Assembly: GCA_037045645.1 (NCBI GenBank) | Contig: JBAOIH010000004.1 | Span: 488,061-552,060, forward strand | Origin: Nocardioides sp. | GTDB taxonomy: Bacteria > Actinomycetota > Actinomycetes > Propionibacteriales > Nocardioidaceae | DNA: 64,000 bases | Direction of reading: 5' to 3' | In this document: one piece after another, positions 1 through 7,721 of the stretch | How positions within the stretch are numbered: position 1 is the first letter of the stretch | Layout: every line of letters starts with the position of its first letter | Translations under genes and position numbers: made by a program | The notes under the pieces: model-generated | Seen by the model: the letters and a program-made list of their open reading frames with translations, nothing else | The model's database searches: none | What the model was told of the DNA's origin: nothing

Positions 1-2
1 AC

Positions 3-311
3 CTCGACGAGGGCTTCGTCCCCGAGCTTTATGACGAGACCCTGATCGACACCCGCTTCAGCGTCGGTCCGCGTGATGCGGTGCGACGGGTCCGGGAGTT
101 GCTGGAGTCCGAGGGGATCTTCGCGGGCGTCTCGACCGGCGCCATCCTGCATGCGGCGCTCGGTCAGGCGGCCAAGGCGGTCAAGGCGGGCGAGGGGGCC
201 GACATCGCCTTCGTGGTGGCCGATGCGGGCTGGAAATATCTGTCCACCGGTGCGTACGAAGGCACGGTCGACGAGGCCGAGGACCGGCTCGAAGGCCAGT
301 TGTGGGCCTGA
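3..311 (+). CDS. cysM: Cysteine synthase (CysM/CysK family), C-terminal part
   Basis: The frame is open from the left edge (first full codon at base 3) and gives the last 102 residues of a PLP-dependent O-acetylserine or O-phosphoserine sulfhydrylase, a cytoplasmic enzyme of cysteine synthesis. The segment GVSTGA matches the conserved C-terminal G-x-S-S/T-G-A stretch whose hydroxyl residue contacts the PLP ring nitrogen. The tail (VVADAGWKYLSTGAYEG) is typical of the actinobacterial CysM group. In mycobacteria cysM also lies upstream of murI, the Rv1339 gene, rph and rdgB, and the same set follows here after an interruption. The CysM versus CysK assignment is inference because the N-terminal half is outside the window. 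Confidence 0.85.
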   Translation, partial: LDEGFVPELYDETLIDTRFSVGPRDAVRRVRELLESEGIFAGVSTGAILHAALGQAAKAVKAGEGADIAFVVADAGWKYLSTGAYEGTVDEAEDRLEGQLWA

Positions 312-316
312 GTGCC

Positions 317-322
317 TATCCT
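317..322 (+). promoter_or_regulatory. -10 box of a leaderless promoter for the DUF3152 gene
   Basis: TATCCT is followed by six bases and then GTG at 329. It fits TANNNT placed so that transcription starts at the start codon, and there is no purine-rich ribosome binding site. This decides the start at 329 over the GTG at 302. Confidence 0.5.
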
Positions 323-328
323 GCTCGC

Positions 329-1426
329 GTGCGACGGGGACTGGTGCTGCTCATCTCGGCGATCATGGCGCTGACGGCGTGGTGCGCCCCCGCGTGGGCG
401 ACCCCGAACGGCACCCTCGTGACGCCGCCTGTGATCACCGGCGCGGCGACCTTCCGCGAGATCCTCACCGTGACCCCGGGCGTGTGGGATACCCCGCCCC
501 TGGCGGCCACCTACCAATGGCACCGCGACGGCATGCCGATCGCGGGCGCGACCACCTCGCGTTATCGGCTCGGCCTCGACGACATCGGGCACGTCCTCAC
601 CGTGGTGGAGTCGGTATCCGACGCGACGGGCACGTTCACCGCAATGGCGACGCCGACCGACCCGGTCGCGCGCGCGACCTTCGAGGTCACCCGCAACCCC
701 AAGGTGGCTGGTGACTTCCGCTTCGCGCAGACGCTGAGGATCGCCGTACGCGGCAAGGTGAGCCCCAAAGCCGACTCGGTCAAGGTCCGGTGGCGACGTG
801 ACGGGGACGTGGTGAGCCGCAAGGGCCGTTACCGCCTCGGCGTCGAGGACGTCGGCGCGTTCGTGTCGCTGGCGGTGACCTTCCGCCGTCGTGGCTTCGT
901 GCCGCTGACGCTGGAGCGCGGCGAGGTGGTGCAGCACCGTGTCGGCGTACGTCGTCGGTTCACCTATTCGGTGCAGACACGCGGGCGCGTCCGCGCTGGT
1001 CTCGCGACGTTCAAGCAGCAGGCCCAGCAGACCTTCGACCACCCGCTCGGCTGGCGCGGAGCCGGTTTCTCGTTCCGTCGAGTCCCCCGAGGCGGTGACT
1101 TCACCCTGGTGCTCTCGACGGCGCCGATGGTGCCGTCTTTCTCGTCGGGGTGCTCGTCGACGTGGAGTTGCCGAGTCGGGCGCTATGTGATCATCAACGA
1201 GACCCGCTGGCTGCACGCATCTCCGGCGTGGAACGGTGCTCGACGCAGCGTGCGCGATTACCGCCACATGGTGGTCAACCACGAAACCGGTCACTGGCTC
1301 GGCCATGGGCACGCCTACTGCCGCGGGCGTGGCCCGGCTCCGGTGATGATGCAGCAGTCAAAGGGCACGGGGGGATGTTCCTTCAATCCGTGGCCGCTGC
1401 CATCGGAGCGCTGGGCCCGCAGGTAG
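329..1426 (+). CDS. Secreted Ig-like/DUF3152 putative metalloprotease
   Basis: This 365-residue protein starts with a signal peptide (RRGLVLLISAIMALTAWC, cleavage probably near AWA). One or two Ig-like beta domains follow at about residues 30-200, with the pattern TYQWHRDG..I.GAT. A C-terminal DUF3152 domain covers about 210-365. That domain carries VNHETGHWLGHGH, a zincin-like HExxH variant with a third histidine, then PVMMQQSK and a conserved cysteine pair, all typical of DUF3152. Zinc peptidase activity is a family-level prediction, and no substrate can be named. GTG at 329 is chosen over 302 because of the -10 box and because the signal peptide then begins properly. It stands alone between cysM and a PRPP synthetase gene. 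Confidence 0.8.
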   Translation: MRRGLVLLISAIMALTAWCAPAWATPNGTLVTPPVITGAATFREILTVTPGVWDTPPLAATYQWHRDGMPIAGATTSRYRLGLDDIGHVLTVVESVSDATGTFTAMATPTDPVARATFEVTRNPKVAGDFRFAQTLRIAVRGKVSPKADSVKVRWRRDGDVVSRKGRYRLGVEDVGAFVSLAVTFRRRGFVPLTLERGEVVQHRVGVRRRFTYSVQTRGRVRAGLATFKQQAQQTFDHPLGWRGAGFSFRRVPRGGDFTLVLSTAPMVPSFSSGCSSTWSCRVGRYVIINETRWLHASPAWNGARRSVRDYRHMVVNHETGHWLGHGHAYCRGRGPAPVMMQQSKGTGGCSFNPWPLPSERWARR

Positions 1427-1524
1427 CCCGTCCACCGCAGGCGTACGGGTCTGGTCGCCGCCAAACGGCAGGCTTATCGTGGCCCCCAACACCGGCACAG
1501 CGGCACCCACGCGAAGGAACGAAC

Positions 1525-2526
1525 GTGCGCGAGATCGTGGTCTTCACCGGCAGCGCCCACCGGCGCCTGGCGCGAGACATCTGCACCGAACTGGGCGTCG
1601 AACTCGCCGCGGTCGAGATCAGCAGATTCAGCAACGACTGCTTGCAGGCACAGTTGCAGGCGAACTGCCGCCAGCGCGATGTCTACGTCGTCCAGCCGCT
1701 GGTGCCGCCGACCCAGGAGCACCTGATGGAGTTGCTGCTGATGATCGACGCCGCGCGTGGTGCCAGCGCGGACAAGATCACGGCCGTGATCCCGCACTAT
1801 GCGTACGCCCGCTCGGACAAGAAGGACGCCAGTCGCATCTCGCTCGGGGGGCGTCTGGTGGCCGACCTGTTGCAGGCCTCGGGCGTGCATCGCGTGATCA
1901 CCATGACGCTGCATGCGCCGCAGGTGCACGGCTTCTTCTCGGTGCCGGTGGACCAACTCACCGCGCTCGGCGTGCTGGCTGAGCACTACCTGGACCAGGA
2001 CCTGTCCGATTGTGTGGTGGTGTCGCCCGACCTGGGAAACGCCAAGACCGCCACTCAGTTCGCGCGCCTGCTGGGCCTGCCCGTCGCGGCGGGATCAAAG
2101 CGCCGCCTGGCCGACGATCGGGTGGTGATCGATTCGATCGTCGGGGATGTCCGCGGCAAGCGGGCGATCGTGCTCGACGACGAGATCGCCACCGGTGGCT
2201 CGATCGTCGAACTGCTCGACCGGCTGCGCGACGAGGGCTGCACCAGCGCCTCGGTGGCGTGTACGCATGGCCTGTTCGTGGGCAAGGCCGTCGAGCGGTT
2301 GCGCGACCACCCGATGATTACGGAGGTCGTCACGACCGACACCGTCCCGGCGCCGCTCGACTGGCCCGAGCTCAAGGTGCGGTCGGTCGCTGCTCTGTTC
2401 GGTCAGGCGATCGCGCGGGTGCACGCGGGCGAGTCGATCAGCAGCCTCTTCGACGGTGTGGACCCCTCATTGGGCCCGCCCCAGCCCAAGCTTCTGGGAC
2501 TGATCAGGGAGCCTCGAAGACGTTGA
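1525..2526 (+). CDS. Divergent ribose-phosphate pyrophosphokinase (PRPP synthetase) paralog
   Basis: The 333-residue product matches PRPP synthetase along its whole length and would make PRPP from ribose 5-phosphate and ATP in the cytoplasm. Visible landmarks are an N-terminal VVFTGSAHRRLA segment, the catalytic YARSDKKD region, the TLHAPQVHGFF metal/ATP segment, the KRR flexible-loop remnant and the PRPP loop DDEIATGGS. The usual loop is DDMIDTAGT and the usual SPDxGG reads SPDLGN here, so this is probably a second, specialised enzyme and not the housekeeping Prs. GTG at 1525 has an upstream GAAGGAAC ribosome binding site, and the long upstream extension of the same frame overlaps the DUF3152 gene and is discarded. 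Its 3' end overlaps the converging phosphodiesterase gene by 23 bases. Confidence 0.8.
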   Translation: MREIVVFTGSAHRRLARDICTELGVELAAVEISRFSNDCLQAQLQANCRQRDVYVVQPLVPPTQEHLMELLLMIDAARGASADKITAVIPHYAYARSDKKDASRISLGGRLVADLLQASGVHRVITMTLHAPQVHGFFSVPVDQLTALGVLAEHYLDQDLSDCVVVSPDLGNAKTATQFARLLGLPVAAGSKRRLADDRVVIDSIVGDVRGKRAIVLDDEIATGGSIVELLDRLRDEGCTSASVACTHGLFVGKAVERLRDHPMITEVVTTDTVPAPLDWPELKVRSVAALFGQAIARVHAGESISSLFDGVDPSLGPPQPKLLGLIREPRRR

Positions 2527-3550
2527 GGTCCTGCTTGACGTTGAGCTGACTGCCCTTGATGGCAGGCAGCCCGAGCGCCTGCAACGCCAGGTTGGCGACC
2601 ATGGTGTTGCGCACAGGTTGGCGGGTGGGACCGTACGACGGCCGTCGTGTGCCCGGATCACGATTGGCGGGACTGATCTCATAGAGGTCGGCGCCCCGCG
2701 GGACGTCGGGGCCGCGTACGAGGAACGGGATGCGGTAGTTGGCCAAGCGATCCGCCTGCCCGTGCAGTCTGCCCACACCGCCGTGGTCGGCGGTCACGAT
2801 GACCAGGGTGTCGTCGACCTCGTCGGCCTCCTTGAGCGCCTCGAGGATGATGCCGAGGTTGGTGTCGGCGGCTCGTACGGCGCGAAGGTAGGGCCTGCTC
2901 ATCCACCCGCGCGCGTGCCCGGCCACGTCCGGCCCACTGAGGTGGACGAAGGTGAAGTCGCGGTCGGTCCGGATGAGGTCCAGGGCGACGTCGTCGGCCA
3001 GTGCACGGTTGTCCAACTCGATCGTGGTGTTCTTGAGCCCGGCAGGCCACGAACGCTGCCACAGCGAGAACTTCGTCTTCGACGCGAACAGCGCGGTCGT
3101 AAGCTCCGCCGCGATCACATCGGAGAACACCGAGCCGACCGGTCCGCCCGCCGCGGCCTGGACCGTGGCCGGCGTCGGGCGGTCGTCGTTCCAGGTGACC
3201 CCGTGGCCACCGTCGGCGGCGTTGATCCGGCGACTGGTGACCATGCCGGTGTGATTGGGCAGGGTCACCGTCATCTCGTACGACGTGCGCGCGTTGAGCG
3301 TCGACGCCCCTTGGCGGCGCAGCCGGTGCAGCACGGGAGTGCCTTTGCGCCCCAACTTGTCCAGGGCGAGCGGGTTGAGACCATCGATGCTCACGACGAG
3401 AACCTGATCGACTCCGTGCGGGCCGGGCGCGAGCGCGGACTTGGCGGAGGCGGGAGTGGTCGGGGGCGTGCTCCCACACGCGAAACTGAGCATGGTGAGC
3501 ACGAGCAGGGCACACACCCTGGACAACAGTTGACGCGTACGACTCACCAT
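2504..3550 (-). CDS. Type I phosphodiesterase / alkaline-phosphatase-superfamily lipoprotein
   Basis: The 348-residue product has an N-terminal lipoprotein signal (LLVLTMLSFACGS, lipid cysteine near residue 22) and an alkaline-phosphatase-superfamily phosphodiesterase/nucleotide pyrophosphatase fold. Metal and nucleophile sites are visible: VVSIDGLNP, the SYEMTVTLPNHTGM nucleophile region, HLSGPDVAGHARGW and VIVTADHGGVG. It should act outside the membrane on phosphodiester or pyrophosphate bonds of an unknown substrate. ATG at 3550 has TAGTGT seven bases upstream and no ribosome binding site, so a leaderless start is likely. An IS1380-like element ends 11 bases upstream and its transposase frame runs without a stop into this gene. 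Native upstream promoter sequence beyond the -10 box is therefore gone. Confidence 0.8.
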   Translation of the reverse strand: MVSRTRQLLSRVCALLVLTMLSFACGSTPPTTPASAKSALAPGPHGVDQVLVVSIDGLNPLALDKLGRKGTPVLHRLRRQGASTLNARTSYEMTVTLPNHTGMVTSRRINAADGGHGVTWNDDRPTPATVQAAAGGPVGSVFSDVIAAELTTALFASKTKFSLWQRSWPAGLKNTTIELDNRALADDVALDLIRTDRDFTFVHLSGPDVAGHARGWMSRPYLRAVRAADTNLGIILEALKEADEVDDTLVIVTADHGGVGRLHGQADRLANYRIPFLVRGPDVPRGADLYEISPANRDPGTRRPSYGPTRQPVRNTMVANLALQALGLPAIKGSQLNVKQDLNVFEAP

Positions 3551-5092
3551 GGCGCCCACACTAGCCTCGACGTTTCGTGAGCCCTGCTGAGCAGCTGGTT
3601 CTCGATGGAAGCCGGCCGGGTTGGATGAAGGGCGTGTCTGGCCCCCGGCGCTGTGGCCGCCGGTTCTCCGGTTCCTGGTCGATGGGTTGGGGGTCTTGGC
3701 CGTCAGGCGGTGTGGAGCGTGGTCCAGCCGGTGTCGATGAGCTCGGCTCCAGGGCCAGTCCCTGGGGAGTCGTAGGCGTCTTCGGCGGCCGGTGCGGATG
3801 ATGCGTCCGGCGACGGCGAGGAGCCGGAAGCGGAGTCGTTTGGGCTCCCACCGCCGGGCGGGTTCATGCTCGTCGAAGGCGAGGGTCTGGGTCCAGGCGA
3901 GGAGATCGGCGGCGAGTGCGACGACCTCGAGCCAGATTCGGTTCTTGGCGTAGTCGTGGAAGGGAAGGTTCCGCAGCCCGGTGTCTTTCAGGCCGCGGAT
4001 CCGGTCCTCGCAGCGGGCGCGTTGGCGGTGGCGGACCTCGAGCGCGGCCAGGGTCCAGCCGGGCCCTTTGGTGTTGGTCGCGAAGCAGGTGATGCGCCAC
4101 CCGTTGTGGTCGGTTAGTCGCAGCTGGGCGCCGGGGTGGGGGCGTTCGCGGCGGGCGATGACCCGCATCCCGAGCGGCCAGTCCTTCGGGCCGGGGCGGC
4201 TGGACCGTGTCGGGGTCGGCATCCAGGCAGTGAGCTCGGCGACCTGAGCGCCGTCGCGAGGCTCACCGTCACCATCGACCGCGGATCGCCAGGCTTGTTC
4301 GGGGATGGCTTCGATGGCTGCTTTGACGGTGTCTTGGGCCTGGAAACCGATCGAGTACTCCAGACCGGCGTCGGTGATGTGGTGGAGGAACACCTTCGAG
4401 CAGGCGCCGGTATCGGCGCGGACCAGCACCTGCTGTTGCTCGCCATCGGGGAGCTGGGCCAGCGCGGCCTCGAGCGTGGCGAGGTGGTCCGCGCTATTCC
4501 AGGGCGAGGCCTTCCCGGGCCGCAGATCGATCGCCAGCGGTTCGCCGGTGCCGTGCTGGCCGTGGTCGACGAAGGTGCACATCGGGGCGAACCCGAACCC
4601 GCGCTTGAAGGTCGGCTCGGCGCCTTCCTTGTCCGAGTGCGCGGTGACCAGGGTGGCGTCGATGTCCACGATCACCTGACTACCCGGCGTACCGGCCAGC
4701 GGGCGACGGCGTGCCCAGACCGCCGCGCGCGCCTGGGCCCGCACGTCCCGGATCGCGGCCACCGCGTCGTCCACGTCCGCAGCGAGGGCTGCAAAGACCC
4801 GCGAGACGGTCGGGTCGGAAGCGACCGCCCCGAACAACTCGGGCTGGGCACGGATCACGGCGACATCGGCAAGACAATCCCCGCCAAGCGCGACCGCGGT
4901 CGCCACGTCGAGCAAGACCTTGCCCGGGTCATGCTCAGCCCGTGCTGGGCGCCACGGCGCAAGCGCCCGGGAGAGTCCCCGGCCCAGGCCGGTGACACCG
5001 GACGCCTCCTTGAGCAGCAGCGCCCCGCAGGAGGAGATCAGCGACTCGCGGACGGGATCGAGAACCAGATTGGGGACACGGCTACGCTTCAC
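3551..5092 (-). CDS. IS1380-family DDE transposase
   Basis: The DDE transposase has the family signatures: first aspartate in VIVDIDATLV, second in LVRADTGACSKVFLHHI, and the C-terminal CEDRIRGLKDTGLRNLPFH segment followed by LVALAADLLAWTQ-like helices. The first 460 or so residues cover the family's usual length, so the enzyme looks intact. The GTG start is at 5092. The frame does not stop inside the element. It continues past the left inverted repeat and straight into the phosphodiesterase frame (stop at 2504), giving one 862-codon frame. The end given here is only where the phosphodiesterase start lies. The usual stop may have been lost by an indel in the last 150 bases. Confidence 0.75.
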
Positions 5093-5216
5093 CTACGGAG
5101 TGCCTTTCCGCTAGCGATTCTTGGACTGTCGCAAGAACAAGAATCCCAAGCAGGACAGGCACTTCCGTGCTTTCAGCCCCGGTGTCGCCAGATCACTCGT
5201 GAAATCCCGAGGCTAG
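3561..5216 (-). mobile_element. IS1380-family insertion sequence
   Basis: An element of about 1.66 kb is bounded by imperfect terminal inverted repeats. The left end reads CTAGCCTCGACGTTTCGTGA (3561-3580). The right end, read inward on the other strand, begins CTAGCCTCGGGATTTCACGA (from 5216), with 16 of 20 bases matching. The size and the single large transposase gene fit IS1380. I could not see a convincing 4-base target duplication (CACA on the left, GCCG on the right). The element separates the phosphodiesterase gene from murI. Confidence 0.8.
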
Positions 5217-5294
5217 GCCGTGTAGTTCACGTGGCGCGGAACGGCGTGACCACGATCTCGCATCCGTCGACACGCGCGAGCGCAGATCGGGCCC

Positions 5295-5300
5295 TAGGCT
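5295..5300 (+). promoter_or_regulatory. -10 box, leaderless promoter of murI
   Basis: TAGGCT lies six bases before ATG 5307 and there is no ribosome binding site, which fixes the murI start. Confidence 0.5.
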
Positions 5301-5306
5301 TGGGGG

Positions 5307-6126
5307 ATGCCCGCCACCCACGATCCGGAGTCGCCGATCGGCATCTTCGAACTCTGGGTTCGGTGGCCTGACGGTGGCGCGATCGGTGATCGACCAGTTG
5401 CCGCACGAGTCGATCGTCTATGTCGGCGACACGGCGCGACAGCCCTATGGTCCGCGCCCGATCGGGCAGGTGCGGGAGTACGCCCTCGAGTGTGTCGATC
5501 ACCTCGTCGAGCGCGGAGTGAAGGCCGTGGTCATCGCGTGCAACTCCGCCTCGTCGGCGATGCTGCGTGATGCCCGCGAACGTTACGACGTGCCCGTCAT
5601 CGAGGTGATCCTGCCCGCCGCCCGCCGCGCGGTCGCGGCCACTCGCCACGGTCGGATCGGGGTCATCGGTACGCAAGCGACCGTGGACTCGATGTCGTAC
5701 GAGGACGCGTTCGCCGCAGCTCCGCACCTCACGGTCACGACCCGGGCATGTCCGCGCTTCGTCGACTTCGTGGAAGCGGGGGTGACCGGTGGTGACGAAC
5801 TCCTGGCCGTCGCCCACGAATACCTCGACCCGCTCACCGAGGCCGGGGTCGACACCTTGATCCTCGGCTGCACGCACTATCCACTGCTTACCGGCGTCAT
5901 CTCCTATGTGATGGGGGAGCAGGTCACGCTGGTGTCCTCGGCGGAGGAGTGCGCCAAGGACGTCTACCGGACCCTGGCACGGCACCAGTTGATGCGCCAC
6001 GAGGGTGACCCGGCGTACGAGTTCGTCACCACCGGCGAGCCCGATGCGTTCTCGGCGACCGGTCGGCGTTTCCTCGGCCCCGAGTTGGCGTTCGCGTCCC
6101 AGTTCGCCGCGGGGGTGGCGCGATGA
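5307..6126 (+). CDS. murI: Glutamate racemase, with an apparent +1 frameshift near its start
   Basis: MurI converts L-glutamate to D-glutamate for peptidoglycan. The first 14 residues (ending SPIGIFE) are in one frame and the remaining 250 (MARSVIDQLPHESIVYVGDTARQPYG onward) in the next. Removing one A at 5350/5351 gives GIFDSGFGGLTVARS, the expected catalytic N-terminus. Both catalytic cysteines are present, in VVIACNSAS and LILGCTHYPLL. The total length of 820 bases is one more than a multiple of three. Because MurI is normally essential, a sequencing insertion is more likely than a true pseudogene. It overlaps the MBL gene by ATGA. Confidence 0.9.
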
Positions 6127-6881
6127 GGCTGACGGTGGTGGGCTGCTCAGGGTCGTACGCCGGGCCTGCCTCGCCCGCCTCGTGCTATCTGGTGGAACAG
6201 GAGCACGCCGGACGGACGTGGCGCCTCGTGCTCGACCTCGGCAACGGCGCCCTCGGCGCACTGCACCGCCATGCCGACCCGCTCGCGATCGACGCGGTCG
6301 CGCTGAGTCACCTGCACGCGGATCACTGCCTCGACTTCACCGGCTACTACGTATTGCGCAAGTACCACCCCTCCGGGCCGCAGCCGCGTCTCACCGTCTG
6401 GGGCCCGCACGGCACCGCGGCGCGGCTCGCCCGGGCGTACGACCTGCGGCCCGACCCCGGCATGACCGGCGAATTCGATTTCCGGGTCTATGGCGACGAG
6501 CCGATCGAGGTCGGTCCCTTCTCGATCCAGGCCTTCCAGGTCGCCCATCCCGTCCCGGCGTACGCCCTGCGCGTCACCGCCGGCGGCCGCACCCTGGCCT
6601 ATTCAGGTGACAGCGGCGTCTGCGAGGGACTCGACGCTGCCGCGCGGGAGTGTGATCTGTTCTTGTGCGAGGCGTCCTTCCGGGAGCGCGACGACAATCC
6701 CCCCGATCTGCACCTCACCGGTCGCGAGGCTGCTGCGACGGCGACCGCGGCACGGGCCAAGCGGCTGCTGCTGACCCATGTGCCCGCCTGGCACGACGCT
6801 GAGGAGATCCTCGCCGAGGCGCGCCCGCACTTCGTCGGCCCGCTGGCGTTGGCCCAGCCGGGGGAGTCCTACGACCTCTGA
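6123..6881 (+). CDS. Metallo-beta-lactamase-fold phosphodiesterase, Rv1339-like
   Basis: The 252-residue MBL-fold hydrolase has the zinc motif SHLHADHCLD and a second set of metal residues (AYSGDSGVC, LLLTHVPAW). Size and position, directly after murI and upstream of rph and rdgB, match mycobacterial Rv1339. That protein has been reported as an atypical class II cyclic-AMP phosphodiesterase, so a cyclic nucleotide or RNA-processing substrate is likely, but the sequence does not decide which. The ATG overlaps the murI stop by four bases, so the two are translationally coupled. A 27-bp perfect palindrome begins at its stop codon. Confidence 0.8.
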   Translation: MRLTVVGCSGSYAGPASPASCYLVEQEHAGRTWRLVLDLGNGALGALHRHADPLAIDAVALSHLHADHCLDFTGYYVLRKYHPSGPQPRLTVWGPHGTAARLARAYDLRPDPGMTGEFDFRVYGDEPIEVGPFSIQAFQVAHPVPAYALRVTAGGRTLAYSGDSGVCEGLDAAARECDLFLCEASFRERDDNPPDLHLTGREAAATATAARAKRLLLTHVPAWHDAEEILAEARPHFVGPLALAQPGESYDL

Positions 6882-6949
6882 GGGGTAGTCCAGTGCGAAA
6901 TGGTCGTGAATTAGCGTTCGCGACGACCATTTCGCACTGGACTACCCCT
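6881..6949. repeat. Long perfect palindrome (27-bp arms, 15-base loop)
   Basis: Bases 6881-6907 are exactly the reverse complement of 6923-6949. The left arm starts at the last base of the MBL stop codon. There is no T-tract, so it is not a classic intrinsic terminator, although it would fold very stably in RNA. It may be a dispersed palindromic element or a bidirectional transcript end between converging genes. Confidence 0.8.
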
Positions 6950-7084
6950 CGCTGCGCTCGGCGTACCTCCGGCTCACTCCTCAGACCAGGCCGGTGCTGG
7001 ATTCGGCCCGGTCCTGCGGGGCTCGCCTCCGGCACGCCTCGCTGCGCTCGGCCTACCTCCGGCTCACTCCTCAGACCAGGCCGG
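6947..7084. repeat. 48-bp direct repeat, two copies 90 bp apart
   Basis: Copy 1 (6947-6994) and copy 2 (7037-7084) differ by one base (GCGTACC versus GCCTACC). Copy 2 contains the last codons and stop of the response-regulator gene, so copy 1 is an extra image of that gene end. The 42 bases between are unrelated. The repeat includes CTCGCTGCGCTCGG and CTCCGGCTCACTCC. Confidence 0.8.
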
Positions 7085-7721
7085 CGTCGTGCACGATCAT
7101 GGCGATCTGGACCCGATTGGTCACGTCGAGTTTCTCGAAGAGCCGCGACACGTGCGCCTTGACCGTCGGCACCGACAAGAACAGGTCGCTGGCGATCTCG
7201 GCATTGGTCTTGCCGTGACCGACCGCGATGGCGACCTCGCGCTCGCGTGCGGTGAGGGAGTCGAGACGTTCGACAGCCGAATGGGTACGTGAGCTGCCGG
7301 TAATCGAGCGCACGTGTTCGACCACGGCCAGGGTCGCGGTCGGGGCCAGCACGGCCTCGCCCGAGGCGACCTTGACGATGGCGTCGATGATCCCTTCCGG
7401 AGGCGTGTCCTTGAGCAGGAAGCCGTCGGCACCGGCGGCGAGCGCGTCGAGGACGTAGTCGTCGGCCTGATAGGTGGTCAGCACCAACACGCGTGGCGGG
7501 TCCGGTTGGGAGTGCAGTTGCGCGGTCGCATCGATCCCGTTGAGCAGGGGCATCCGAATGTCCATGAGCACGACGTCGGGACGCTGCTCGCGCGCCATGC
7601 GTACGCCCTGCGCGCCGTCGGGGGCCTGGCCGACCACCGTGATCCCGTCCTGCCCACCCAGCATCATCGACAAGGCGGAGCGCACCAAGGGGTCGTCGTC
7701 GACGAGGAGCACTCGGATCAT
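7071..7721 (-). CDS. LuxR/NarL-family response regulator
   Basis: The product has 216 residues. The receiver domain (about 1-120) has the acidic pair in VLLVDDD, the phospho-acceptor in DVVLMDIRMP, TTY at the switch position and LLKD with the conserved lysine. A LuxR-type helix-turn-helix (about 150-210) is marked by LTAREREVAIAVGHGKTNAEIA. The ATG at 7721 overlaps the histidine kinase stop by ATGA, so a longer GTG start at 7739 is less likely. With the kinase upstream it probably controls the divergently transcribed ABC exporter genes at 8953-10667. Its 3' end lies inside a direct repeat. Confidence 0.88.
   Translation of the reverse strand: MIRVLLVDDDPLVRSALSMMLGGQDGITVVGQAPDGAQGVRMAREQRPDVVLMDIRMPLLNGIDATAQLHSQPDPPRVLVLTTYQADDYVLDALAAGADGFLLKDTPPEGIIDAIVKVASGEAVLAPTATLAVVEHVRSITGSSRTHSAVERLDSLTAREREVAIAVGHGKTNAEIASDLFLSVPTVKAHVSRLFEKLDVTNRVQIAMIVHDAGLV

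Noticed and set aside
164..1312. Long minus-strand frame opposite the DUF3152 gene
   Set aside because: It has no recognisable domain, is rich in R and H, and mirrors a well-supported gene. Such shadows are usual in high-GC DNA. The same holds for 2618-3580 +, 4136-5371 +, 7763-8908 +, 22181-23959 + and 56670-58841 +.
1150..1524. N-terminal extension of the PRPP synthetase frame
   Set aside because: It overlaps the end of the DUF3152 gene and does not match the family. GTG 1525 has a ribosome binding site and gives the normal N-terminus.
2504..5092. A genuine transposase-phosphodiesterase fusion enzyme
   Set aside because: The second part begins with its own lipoprotein signal peptide and leaderless start, which makes no sense inside a fusion. 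The shared frame is probably chance plus a lost transposase stop.
6881..6949. Intrinsic terminator of the MBL gene
   Set aside because: The stem is far longer than usual and has no T-tract on either side, so I list it as a repeat and not as a terminator.
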